Below are positions 15,686-23,192 of a DNA stretch of 64,000 nt, piece by piece. The stretch spans positions 2,083,501 through 2,147,500 of the forward strand of contig DAJPGJ010000001.1 in NCBI GenBank assembly GCA_025992705.1, given 5' to 3'. A model generated the notes under the pieces. The model searched no databases. It was not told the origin of the DNA and saw only the letters and a program-made list of their open reading frames with translations. The translations under genes were made by a program, and so were the position numbers. Each line of letters opens with the position of its first letter. Positions within the stretch are counted from its first letter, which is position 1. The DNA is from Coriobacteriaceae bacterium. GTDB taxonomy: Bacteria > Actinomycetota > Coriobacteriia > Coriobacteriales > QAMH01.

Positions 15686-16888
15686 TTAGACGGAGTCTCC
15701 ACCAGCCTTGTTGGAGAATTTCGGCAGCAGAATGACGAAAACAAGAGCAGAACCATAGATGCAACTGAATATCGTGAAGTTCAATCCGTAGTCTGCTCCG
15801 GCAATGGCGGATACGGCTATAGGCAACGCGAATGACAGCAGCAGGCTCACCTCGGCTATTATTCCGCCGGCGCTCCCGGCATAGCGCGGTCCGATCTTGG
15901 GCAGGATGACTGGAAGCGCCTGGATGACCGGACCAAGCAGGCTCGTCGTGAAACCATTGAGCAAAAGTACCGCAAGGAGAGAGACGCCGTTCCCCGGCAT
16001 CATCCACGTTGCGAGCATGACCAGGGTTCCGACCACGCCCATGCATACAAGATAGCCGCGCGTCGATGGAAAGCGCGAGCATAAGAAGGGAGTGACAATG
16101 CAGCCAACCATGCTCGCGAGCGTCAAAAGGGATGCCATCTGGCCTGCTGCCAGCGTATTCAAGCCACGATCGAGTTCGAGAGCCTGAGGAAGTATTCCCG
16201 CAAATCCCGTAGTAGCCGCCAGTGTCAGTCCAGCACATAGGGCAATGAGCCAGACGTCCTTGTTCTTGGCGGCACGACCGAACGCGGGAGCAGATGCAGC
16301 ATTCTCGGGCAGGGGCACGCCTTTAGGAACATTGCGGTCAAGAACCCACCACAAAACGACAATGGCTGCAAGGGCGATATCTCCCATGAGGAAACTGCCC
16401 TCGATGGAACCGGCAAGACCTGCTGTCGCCTGCGAGGCCGATATGCCCAGACATGAAAACGCGTAGTAGAAGCCCATAGCGAAGTCGGTGTGCCGTCCAA
16501 ACCACAGCCCGAGAGTCTTGGCGTTGTTCGCCGTAAGTGCCGTCATACCGATACCCACGCAGAACATGGAGACAAGCTGCAGAGGAAAGTTCGAAAGGTC
16601 GGCGAGTCTGATTACGCCGCCGAGCAGCGCGATGAGAAATGCAATTCCCACCACGCGTTTCGGACCAAACTTATCACCCAGCACGCCGAAGGGAATGCTA
16701 AAGAAAACGGCGGCAAGCATCGGAATGAGAAAAAGAAGCTGGAACCCTGCGGTATCAATGGTTAGAACTTCCATGATCCCGACAGCGAGCGCAGAAATCT
16801 GATACTGCAGATAATTTCCCATGAAAGCAAGGGCACATGCCAGCGCAAGTATCACGAAGCAGTATGGCCGTCTTCTGTCTTCATCCAT
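15686..16888 (-). CDS. MFS transporter (paralogue of the next transporter)
   Basis: A 400-residue major facilitator with about 12 hydrophobic segments. FGVLGDKFGPKRVVG after the second segment is the MFS loop 2-3 signature. It resembles its upstream neighbour at 16985 in length, in the LQYQISA start and in the repeated PRYAGSAGG/TKYAGSAGG loop, pointing to a tandem duplication. Topology suggests a cytoplasmic-membrane carrier of the CynX/NarK-like or organic-anion type, but the substrate cannot be read. The start at 16888 has GGGAG seven bases upstream, and that site lies inside a potential hairpin. Confidence 0.85.
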   Translation of the reverse strand: MDEDRRRPYCFVILALACALAFMGNYLQYQISALAVGIMEVLTIDTAGFQLLFLIPMLAAVFFSIPFGVLGDKFGPKRVVGIAFLIALLGGVIRLADLSNFPLQLVSMFCVGIGMTALTANNAKTLGLWFGRHTDFAMGFYYAFSCLGISASQATAGLAGSIEGSFLMGDIALAAIVVLWWVLDRNVPKGVPLPENAASAPAFGRAAKNKDVWLIALCAGLTLAATTGFAGILPQALELDRGLNTLAAGQMASLLTLASMVGCIVTPFLCSRFPSTRGYLVCMGVVGTLVMLATWMMPGNGVSLLAVLLLNGFTTSLLGPVIQALPVILPKIGPRYAGSAGGIIAEVSLLLSFALPIAVSAIAGADYGLNFTIFSCIYGSALVFVILLPKFSNKAGGDSV

Positions 16889-16895
16889 GGCTGCT

Positions 16896-16945
16896 CCCGT
16901 TCTAGCAGGCTCGCCGGCAAGCGCCTAGAGAACGGGCTTGCCGGC
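16896..16945 (-). promoter_or_regulatory. Two overlapping hairpins in leader of MFS gene; one hides its ribosome-binding site
   Basis: On the minus strand GCCGGCAAGC (16936-16945) can pair with GCTTGCCGGC (16913-16922), while CCCGTTCT (16929-16936) can pair with AGAACGGG (16896-16903), whose GGG belongs to the ribosome-binding site. The two stems share base 16936 and the segments interleave, so they may be alternatives. A translational switch is inferred, not shown. Confidence 0.4.
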
Positions 16946-16984
16946 TTTTACTCCGCTTACGCGGCTATTTCCGCGAGGGCTTTT

Positions 16985-18277
16985 CTATTTCAGTTCGTTT
17001 GCCTCACCGGGAAACTCGTTGACGCCGACCTTCGCGTCGCCGTCGCCCAAGTCCTCACCGGGAAGCCCCAGCTTGCCTTCCTTTGCGAGCTTGCCATTTT
17101 TACCAGTCTCGGGAAGGAAGAGGATGGGGATGAGGCTCGCCGCAAACAGAGCAGCGCACACCAGCAAGTTCAATACCCAGTTGTCGCCGCAGCAAGCAGC
17201 AATGATGATGGGGATGAAATAGGCCATGAGCACGCCGATAGTGGTATTGAGGCCACCGGCACTGCCGGCGTACTTGGTGCCGATGCCGGGCAGCATGGGG
17301 ATCATCGCCTCGATAACGGGACCGGAAAGCGCGCTGAAGAAGCCATTGAGGATGAGGACGGTCCACATTGCCGGACCGAGCGGAACAAACCAGTTCACGC
17401 CCATGACGACGGCACCAAGTATGGTGCTCCAGATGAGGAACGGCTTGTTCTTGCCGCGCCACATGACCCATGCGGGAGCTGCGAAGCAGGCAAAGAAGCT
17501 GCCTATCGTGATAACAGATGCCATCGTTCCGGCAGTCTGCATCTCGATGCCCATACCGAGCTCAAGGGCGCTGGGCAAGATGGAGCAGAACTGCGTTGTC
17601 GTGCCCAGGGTCAGTCCGTACGCGATGGCGATAAACCAAACGTTGCGGTTCTTTATGGCAACACCCAGATATTTAGTGATTGGCTCGGCAGGAGGCAGCT
17701 CCTCGCCGACGGGAACGTTGCGCATGAGGATAATCCACATCGCAGCAACCACCGTTAGGGCAATCGCAGCGACAAGGAACGACATGAACATGGTGCCAAA
17801 CATGGTGGAGCATGCCTGGGCGAGTACGATAGCCGTGCATGATGCCGCATAGTAAATGCCGACGGCAAGACTCGTCTGCTGCTTAAACCACACGCCGAAT
17901 ATCTTCGTCATGTTCGCGTTTAGCATGGCGATGCCAAAACCGAGCGTGAACATCGCGACCATCTGAACCGGATAATTGCCAATCATGAACGTACGGATGT
18001 AGCCACCGATTACCGCCACGATCATGCCCACCGTCACGACGTTCTTCACGCCGTACTTATCTGCCAGTGCACCAGCGGGAATCGACAAAACGACACCAGC
18101 CATCATCGGCAACAGCATCATGCTCGTAAGGCCGGCCACATCAATCTGATTGATATCCATCACCTCGACACCCCAGGCGGATATCTGGTACTGCATGTAA
18201 TTTGCCATGAAGCAAATCAGGCACACGACGAGCAGTACCACCCAGCGATAGCCAGGCAATTTATTTGTCCCTGCCAT
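16985..18277 (-). CDS. MFS transporter
   Basis: A 430-residue major facilitator with about 12 membrane segments. AGALADKYGVKNVVTVG is the loop 2-3 signature, and the C-terminal 40 residues are a charged cytosolic tail (LPETGKNGKLAKEGKLG). AAGGAGG precedes the ATG at 18277. It lies 52 bp downstream of the carboxylesterase in the same direction and is followed by a paralogue, so one esterase and two carriers form a likely uptake or export cassette. The MerR gene is divergent from the esterase. The substrate is not identifiable. Confidence 0.87.
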   Translation of the reverse strand: MAGTNKLPGYRWVVLLVVCLICFMANYMQYQISAWGVEVMDINQIDVAGLTSMMLLPMMAGVVLSIPAGALADKYGVKNVVTVGMIVAVIGGYIRTFMIGNYPVQMVAMFTLGFGIAMLNANMTKIFGVWFKQQTSLAVGIYYAASCTAIVLAQACSTMFGTMFMSFLVAAIALTVVAAMWIILMRNVPVGEELPPAEPITKYLGVAIKNRNVWFIAIAYGLTLGTTTQFCSILPSALELGMGIEMQTAGTMASVITIGSFFACFAAPAWVMWRGKNKPFLIWSTILGAVVMGVNWFVPLGPAMWTVLILNGFFSALSGPVIEAMIPMLPGIGTKYAGSAGGLNTTIGVLMAYFIPIIIAACCGDNWVLNLLVCAALFAASLIPILFLPETGKNGKLAKEGKLGLPGEDLGDGDAKVGVNEFPGEANELK

Positions 18278-18329
18278 GATGAACCTCCTTTTTCATCACT
18301 TACGACGCCTCCCCGTGGGCGCCGATTGC

Positions 18330-19838
18330 CTACTCGTTTATGAGAACGTCGCACATTCCGCGGAATAGGGCGTTGTTCTTCTCGTTGATGTCGCGTTCCT
18401 GAATCCATGCCTTCTCGTCAATCACCATGGCAGCGTGGAACTCGGCGGTATAGGGGAGCCAGGGCCTGCCATCGGGCATGACGGGAACACCGCGCTTGGC
18501 AAACGAATACCAGCACGCGCTCATTTCATGGGATAGGTGCTCAGGCGGATTAGGACCCGTGAATTCGAGACCGTTGGGCGTATCCAAGTTGTTCAAGACA
18601 AAGGGGACCTCTATGGCATGGCACGATCCCATACCCTCGATGGTCGATTTGTATCGGAACAAATAGTCATAGACCAGGTTATATGCTGACTGCATCTCGG
18701 CCATGTAATCGCCCATCACGCGAAATCCGGTTTGGTTCATGAACTCGATGTAGTTCTCGATGAGGTCAAGCTCCGGATATGCCTCGACAAAGACCTTTTC
18801 CCAGTCGCGTATGTCCAGCTCGCCATCGAAGTGAAATGGCGTCTGTCCGCCCCAAAACGCAGGCATGTCCTCTGGCTTGAAATAGAACTTGAAGTAGTTG
18901 AACTCGTCTTCAGTGCTGCCAATCATGAACTGTATGTCCTTGGCAGCACCTTCCTTCCATGCCTTCATGGGCTTGCGCGGAAGAAGCGTTCCATCGCAGA
19001 CCGGAGCATATGTGAGCGACACCTCGAATGGATGACGATCACAGAGCACCTGCATGGCTTCGATGAGCTCGTCAGCGCTCTTCGCCACCATTTGTTCTAC
19101 GTTCGTGCAATCAAGAATCTCCATAAGTTCCCGGGCGTAGGGGGCTCCCTTTTCTGGAGTCTTGTAGAGGTCGATGGGACCGGATTCCATGATGACGCGT
19201 CGGAACAGGCCTTTCGCTGCCGGGCATACGGAAAGAAGCGCCGCACTCGACGATCCAGCCGATTCGCCAAACAGCGTGATGGTGTCCGGATCCCCTCCGA
19301 AGGCGGCAATGTTATCGTTTATCCATTTTAGAGCGCATATCTGGTCAAGGATATTGAGATAGCCCGCCTCCCTGTAGGCTTCGCCACCAGGCAGAACATC
19401 GAGACACAAAGATCCAAAGAGGTTGATGCGGTAGTTCAGGCTAACCATGATGACCGGATGCTCAGCCACGAAGTTGGCTCCGTTGTAGAGCGGATCGGCC
19501 GACCCGCCGCTGAAGTAGGCGCCACCGTGGATGTACACCATGACGGGAAGCACCTCGTCGCATACAGAATCGTGTCCCGCAGGACGCCACACGTTGAGAG
19601 TCAGGCAATCCTCGCTCTGACGATGAAGTGATGCCGGTTCCACCGGATCCTCGAACTGCATGGCCGATGCGCCGAATTCATCGCATCGAATCACCTGGTC
19701 CGATGGGCCCAAAGCCACTGGCGGTTTCCAGCGCAAATCACCTACCGGCGGCTGTGCATAGGGAATCCCAAGGAATGCTTCGACTCCGTTGTCGAGTTCT
19801 GCTCCCTCAATTACTCCCGTAGCAGTTTTGACGCTCAT
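18330..19838 (-). CDS. Type B carboxylesterase / para-nitrobenzyl esterase family
   Basis: A 502-residue alpha/beta hydrolase of the carboxylesterase type B family. The oxyanion-hole HGGAYFSGG starts at residue 104, EDCLTLNVW (76-84) is the family's second signature, and the nucleophile is Ser193 in GESAGSSS. A Glu in the GSTEDEFNYF segment and a His in GSCHAIEVPF fit the rest of the triad. It hydrolyses carboxylic esters. There is no signal peptide, so it is cytosolic. GGAGGGAGC precedes the ATG. It heads a cluster with two MFS carriers and is divergent from a MerR regulator, which suggests control by an imported ester. The natural substrate is unknown. Confidence 0.9.
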   Translation of the reverse strand: MSVKTATGVIEGAELDNGVEAFLGIPYAQPPVGDLRWKPPVALGPSDQVIRCDEFGASAMQFEDPVEPASLHRQSEDCLTLNVWRPAGHDSVCDEVLPVMVYIHGGAYFSGGSADPLYNGANFVAEHPVIMVSLNYRINLFGSLCLDVLPGGEAYREAGYLNILDQICALKWINDNIAAFGGDPDTITLFGESAGSSSAALLSVCPAAKGLFRRVIMESGPIDLYKTPEKGAPYARELMEILDCTNVEQMVAKSADELIEAMQVLCDRHPFEVSLTYAPVCDGTLLPRKPMKAWKEGAAKDIQFMIGSTEDEFNYFKFYFKPEDMPAFWGGQTPFHFDGELDIRDWEKVFVEAYPELDLIENYIEFMNQTGFRVMGDYMAEMQSAYNLVYDYLFRYKSTIEGMGSCHAIEVPFVLNNLDTPNGLEFTGPNPPEHLSHEMSACWYSFAKRGVPVMPDGRPWLPYTAEFHAAMVIDEKAWIQERDINEKNNALFRGMCDVLINE

Positions 19839-19984
19839 ATTGCTGCTCCCTCCATAGCTCGAGTTGGCGGGAACATCGTAAGGTCAGGACAAGAACCGGG
19901 GTCAAGGGATTATTTCGAGTAAATTGCAGATCTTTGAACTTGTGTTTTATGATTTTTCGATTCAGGGTGACTCAAAAAGCGTAC

Positions 19985-20014
19985 AATAACCTTTGGGTCA
20001 ACCCAAAGGTTATT
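19985..20014. promoter_or_regulatory. 14-bp perfect inverted repeat: MerR operator
   Basis: AATAACCTTTGGGT, two bases, ACCCAAAGGTTATT: a perfect 30-bp dyad, 28 bp upstream of the merR ATG in the divergent region facing the esterase. It overlaps a TACAAT hexamer at 19982-19987. Perfect dyads of this kind within promoters are the usual target of MerR-family proteins, so binding by the adjacent regulator is likely. Confidence 0.75.
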
Positions 20015-20041
20015 CAGTCTGCAAATTCAATCAAGGAAACC

Positions 20042-20866
20042 ATGGAAGAGCCCTTATCCTACACCTATAGCATCAAACAAACGGCGACGCTCTATCGCAT
20101 CAGCATCGATACACTTCGCTATTACGAGGAAATAGGGCTTGTCGTCCCCTCGCGCAACCCGAAGAACGGCTATCGTCAGTATCAAGCGCAGGATTTCAGC
20201 CGACTCAATATCATATCGTCACTACTCGAGATGGACTTCACGCTCGCGCAAATCAAGGAACTCTTTGATAATCATAGCCTCTCGAAGAGCCTTGACCTCA
20301 TCGCCCTGGAGGCAGGCAAGCTGACCGCACAGATTGATACCTTGACCAAAAAGCGTAAGAAGGTGGAGTCCTGTTTGCTCGAACTCGCGCGGTCTATTCA
20401 TGCGGCACCAAACGAGACTATCACGCTCAAATCATATCCCGAACGCCCATACCTGAACGTCGGGTCATTTCACGGCAACTCAAACGTAATACCCCTCGCA
20501 GTCGCTCTAAAGGCACATGAGCTTGGCTTCCCAATCGACGCGTTTCACAGCATTCCCTGTTTTTTGCTCAACACCGAACAGGTCGACGACGAGGGCAACT
20601 ATTCGTCTAGCGAAGTCTTCATGTACTCTGCTTCGCCATCATTTTCCTCGGAAGATAGCTTCCCGGCTGGAGACTACGTTTGCGTCACCTTTTCCGGTGG
20701 CGCGGCAAAGACGCCTCATATGTACAAAAAACTATGCCAGCACATGGAGAAGAACCGCTTGATACCCGATGGCAGCCCCATCGAATTCTGGCATGTGCAC
20801 GAGTACATTTCCGATAATCCAAGTGAATACATTCAGACGCTCGAGCAGAAAGTGACACAAAGATAG
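20042..20866 (+). CDS. MerR-family transcriptional regulator
   Basis: A 274-residue MerR regulator. Residues 5-75 are the winged HTH: TYSIKQTATLYRISIDTLRYYEEIGL, GYRQYQAQDFSRL and FTLAQIKELF. A coiled-coil dimer helix follows (about 85-120), then a 150-residue C-terminal domain resembling GyrI-like effector domains of BmrR/MtaN-type multidrug regulators (SYPERPYLNVGSFHG, then YVCVTFSGG). I start at 20042, where AAGGA precedes the ATG; the open frame extends back through the operator. It is divergent from the carboxylesterase/MFS cluster and probably controls it and itself in response to an organic ligand. Confidence 0.9.
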   Translation: MEEPLSYTYSIKQTATLYRISIDTLRYYEEIGLVVPSRNPKNGYRQYQAQDFSRLNIISSLLEMDFTLAQIKELFDNHSLSKSLDLIALEAGKLTAQIDTLTKKRKKVESCLLELARSIHAAPNETITLKSYPERPYLNVGSFHGNSNVIPLAVALKAHELGFPIDAFHSIPCFLLNTEQVDDEGNYSSSEVFMYSASPSFSSEDSFPAGDYVCVTFSGGAAKTPHMYKKLCQHMEKNRLIPDGSPIEFWHVHEYISDNPSEYIQTLEQKVTQR

Positions 20867-20870
20867 AAGA

Positions 20871-20891
20871 CCAGCTGCAGGAAGCAGCTGG
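20871..20891 (-). terminator. Hairpin downstream of tRNA-Thr
   Basis: CCAGCTGC and GCAGCTGG around a 5-nt loop, followed on the minus strand by TCTTCT. It lies 13 bp past the tRNA 3' end and just after the convergent merR stop, so it could serve both. Confidence 0.55.
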
Positions 20892-20904
20892 CCCTGGGTT
20901 TTGG

Positions 20905-20980
20905 TGGTGCCGACGAAGAGACTCGAACTCTTGACCCCCGCATTACGAGTGCGGTGCTCTACCAGCTGAGCTACATCGGC
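20905..20980 (-). tRNA. tRNA-Thr (anticodon CGT)
   Basis: A 76-nt cloverleaf on the minus strand. The acceptor GCCGATG pairs with CGTCGGC, the D arm is GCTCAGCTGGTAGAGC, the anticodon loop reads CTCGTAA giving CGT, and the T arm contains GTTCGAGTC. The 3' CCA is encoded at 20905-20907. It decodes ACG threonine codons. Confidence 0.95.
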
Positions 20981-21065
20981 CTGGCGCGTATCGCGCAGTT
21001 GCAAAGTCTAACAGACTTACATGCGCTTGTGGGAAGAAGTTCGGTGGCGGTTGCAGAATCGTGAT

Positions 21066-21098
21066 AATGAGACAGTAAGACTGAGCATTTGTCTCATT
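21066..21098. repeat. Degenerate GAGACA/TGTCTC palindrome
   Basis: AATGAGACA and TGTCTCATT at the ends of a 33-nt unit with an inner CTGAGCA, resembling half of the large palindrome at 38895. It lies between tRNA-Thr and the tmRNA promoter. Probably a decayed copy of the family at 27216, 38895 and 49621. Confidence 0.5.
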
Positions 21099-21106
21099 CC
21101 CGTTGC

Positions 21107-21135
21107 TTGAAGTCCCATTGAGCGGGGCGTATACT
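21107..21135 (+). promoter_or_regulatory. Promoter of tmRNA
   Basis: TTGAAG at 21107-21112, a 17-bp spacer and TATACT at 21130-21135: a good housekeeping-sigma promoter. The predicted start is about 40 bp before the mature tmRNA 5' end, leaving a short precursor leader. Confidence 0.8.
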
Positions 21136-21180
21136 GGGAAACCCGCTTGAGCGGGCGTTCCTTGAAAAGGGTTTGAAACT

Positions 21181-21561
21181 GGGGGTGACTGGTTTCGACA
21201 GGATAGTTTGAGCGAAGGGCAGCAGGCCGTGGTCTCCTCGCCACGTTAAACAGGGGTAAAGCCAATTAACTGGCAAAGTTGTTTCTTTCAAGGGTGCACA
21301 GGCTCAGCCTGTCGCCCTGGCTGCCTAATTTAGGTTCAGCCCTCCCAACCAGTTGCTAAGCCTCTGGCGTCTGCACGGGATCATTTAAAGGGGGCTGCTC
21401 CCGGGGACGTAGTCGGTATGCCCCGGGCTAAGATCGAACCGACAGGAAGCTGGCAGGTTTGTCGGTGTACCAGCTAGCTTCCTACCGAACATCGACTGAG
21501 CTTGGAGACACCTTTCGCAGGATTATCGTGGACCGGAGTTCGATTCTCCGCACCTCCACCA
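21181..21561 (+). ncRNA. ssrA: tmRNA (transfer-messenger RNA)
   Basis: A 381-nt RNA that rescues stalled ribosomes together with SmpB (encoded at 27309). The 5' end GGGGGTGACTGGTTTCGACA and 3' end GTTCGATTCTCCGCACCTCCACCA are the conserved tRNA-like half; GGGGGTG pairs with CACCTCC and CCA is encoded (21559-21561). The tag reading frame at 21272-21328 starts at a GGC resume codon and gives GKVVSFKGAQAQPVALAA then TAA. The GK..SF start and ALAA end match known tags such as that of Bacillus. A hairpin follows the gene. Confidence 0.95.
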
Positions 21562-21573
21562 ACACAATGAACC

Positions 21574-21605
21574 CGGCAAGCTGCGGATTCGTTCGCGGCT
21601 TGCCG
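21574..21605 (+). terminator. Hairpin after tmRNA
   Basis: CGGCAAGCTGCG pairs with CGCGGCTTGCCG (one G-T pair) around an 8-nt loop, followed by TCATTTC. The T run is weak but position and stem length fit termination of tmRNA transcription. Confidence 0.55.
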
Positions 21606-21644
21606 TCATTTCAACCCAAGTCACATCATCATAGGAGGATTGCC

Positions 21645-22400
21645 GTGTCCGAGAAGGAAGGCAACCGTTTTCATGCCTTTTCCGAACCTCTTCGGGAGGG
21701 AATCATCCTCGCACGCCCCAACCGCTTCATCATGGATATCGAATTAGATGGCGAGGAGCTGCGCTGTCATTGCCCCGTGGTCTCGCGCATCGGCGGCTTG
21801 GACCTGGCCGGCAGGCCCTGCCTCGTTTCGGACAGCCATAACCCCAAGCGCAAGTTCGCTCGCACCGTCGAAGCGTTCTCGCTGGCACGCCCCGAAGATG
21901 ACGCCAAGCCCTGGATCGGCATCAACCAGAACGCCTCCAATCGCCACGTGGAGCATTTCCTCGAGCGCGGCGCCCTTGCTAAGGTCACGGGTCCGGTGCA
22001 TGCCCTGCGTCGCGAGGTCTCACTCGGTGACTCGCGCCTGGACTTCCTTGTCAATGACGAACTATATCTCGAGGTCAAGACGCCGCTCGTGCAGATTCAG
22101 GCCGACGTGCCCACTTACGTGCCTCATCTGCCGGAGGCGCCCTTCAATTCCACGGATCGCGCCATGCGCCACTTGCGTGAGCTCGCCGCGAGCCTCGAAG
22201 ACCACGAGCGGGCAGTCATCCTGTACTGCCTCTACTACGACAACTTCGGCTTTCGCTACTACCGCGGCACCACCTACGATGAGGTGATGAGCACCGTGGA
22301 TGCCTGCTCCGCAGCTGGCGTCGAGCTTTGGCAGGCAGACTTCAAGGTAAGCCCCGCAGGCGTGAGGTTCAAGGGTGTCCATCGCATGGAGGAGTGGTAG
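21645..22400 (+). CDS. sfsA: SfsA family DNA/RNA nuclease-like protein
   Basis: A 251-residue SfsA homologue (sugar fermentation stimulation protein), a cytosolic family with an OB-like N-terminal domain and a PD-(D/E)XK-like nuclease core. Seen here: RPNRFIMDIELDGEELRCHCP (residues about 25-45), GINQNASNRHVEHFL, then RLDFLVNDELYLEVKTPL, the nuclease-like D...E-x-K strand. I start at the GTG at 21645, which has AGGAGG six bases upstream; earlier in-frame starts fall inside tmRNA. Family members are usually about 230-240 residues. Its exact cellular role is not settled. Confidence 0.85.
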   Translation: MSEKEGNRFHAFSEPLREGIILARPNRFIMDIELDGEELRCHCPVVSRIGGLDLAGRPCLVSDSHNPKRKFARTVEAFSLARPEDDAKPWIGINQNASNRHVEHFLERGALAKVTGPVHALRREVSLGDSRLDFLVNDELYLEVKTPLVQIQADVPTYVPHLPEAPFNSTDRAMRHLRELAASLEDHERAVILYCLYYDNFGFRYYRGTTYDEVMSTVDACSAAGVELWQADFKVSPAGVRFKGVHRMEEW

Positions 22401-22419
22401 CGCGACGAAGGCGCAAGTG

Positions 22420-22448
22420 TTGAGGAGTATATACATAAGGTATATACT
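22420..22448 (+). promoter_or_regulatory. MazEF promoter with embedded 9-bp inverted repeat operator
   Basis: -35 TTGAGG (22420-22425), a 17-bp spacer, -10 TATACT (22443-22448). AGTATATAC (22426-22434) and GTATATACT (22440-22448) form a perfect dyad with 5-bp spacing that fills the spacer and -10 box, so a bound MazE or MazEF complex would block RNA polymerase. This is typical autoregulation of toxin-antitoxin modules. Confidence 0.75.
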
Positions 22449-22477
22449 ATCTCTGCCAGCAAAGCCCAAAGGATGTG

Positions 22478-22792
22478 ATGGCGATGATTACGGTGCCAAG
22501 CAAACCGCAAACAAAGATTTCGACATGGGGCAATTCCGATGCCGTAAGAATTCCCTGCGCCATATTGCGTGCGGTCGGCCTTTTATCAGGCGATGACGTT
22601 GAGCTCGTCGTAAACGAGCGCAACAACATCGAAATCGTCCCGGCCGGAAAAGCGCATCGCAGCGTGCGCCCCAAGCGCGGCGTCACGTTCGACGCGCTGT
22701 TCGCTGGCTATGAGCCTCATGAGCAAGATTCCGCCCCCGCCTGGCCCGATGATGACATGGTAGGTGCCGAACTGGAGGCGTGGACTCGATGA
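22478..22792 (+). CDS. mazE: MazE-like antitoxin (AbrB fold)
   Basis: A 104-residue antitoxin. The N-terminal KISTWGNSDAVRIPCAIL is the swapped-hairpin AbrB/MazE DNA-binding motif; the acidic C-terminal tail (HEQDSAPAWPDDDMVGAELEAW) is the segment expected to cover the toxin active site. Its stop overlaps the toxin start by 4 bp (ATGA). A perfect dyad lies in the promoter. Start chosen at the ATG at 22478 after AAAGGA; the GTG at 22475 and ATG at 22484 are alternatives. Confidence 0.87.
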   Translation: MAMITVPSKPQTKISTWGNSDAVRIPCAILRAVGLLSGDDVELVVNERNNIEIVPAGKAHRSVRPKRGVTFDALFAGYEPHEQDSAPAWPDDDMVGAELEAWTR

Positions 22793-23139
22793 TATGCGAA
22801 CAGGGCGACATTGTCTCGCTAAACTTCAATCCCTCCCACGGTCACGAGCCCGCAAGTCGCCATTACGCTATCGTGCTCAGCCCCTGGCGCGTCAACAGCA
22901 TGTGCACGCTCACTCTGCTTGCTCCCGTCACCTCCGTTGACAACGGCTATCCGCTCCACGTGCGCATCGCCGACGACAATCCCATCCACGGCTTCGTCCA
23001 ATGCGAGGCGATTCGTGCGATGGACCTCGAGGCAAGAGGAAACATCAACTCAGTCGAGCGCGTCGGAGCAGTGGACGACGAAACCCTTTCGGAAGTGCTC
23101 GCCCATGTTCTGATTGTCCTCGGGCTCGAAGAGCAGTAG
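22789..23139 (+). CDS. mazF: MazF/PemK-type endoribonuclease toxin
   Basis: A 116-residue PemK/MazF toxin. EQGDIVSLNFNPSHGHE and ASRHYAIVLSP are the two conserved strands holding the catalytic Arg, and LLAPVTSVDNGYPLHV and GFVQCEAIRAMD follow in order. It would cleave single-stranded mRNA unless bound by the upstream antitoxin. The ATG at 22789 lies in an ATGA overlap with mazE. All family blocks are intact, so the module is probably functional. Cleavage specificity cannot be predicted. Confidence 0.9.
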   Translation: MICEQGDIVSLNFNPSHGHEPASRHYAIVLSPWRVNSMCTLTLLAPVTSVDNGYPLHVRIADDNPIHGFVQCEAIRAMDLEARGNINSVERVGAVDDETLSEVLAHVLIVLGLEEQ

Positions 23140-23192
23140 ACAGCACCAGCGCAATACCCCTTAACATCTAAACCCAAGAAAGCGGTGAATTC

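Noticed and set aside
21540..21605. tmRNA 3' end considered as an integration (att) site
   Set aside because: No second copy of the tmRNA end and no integrase were found; the next gene is the housekeeping sfsA.
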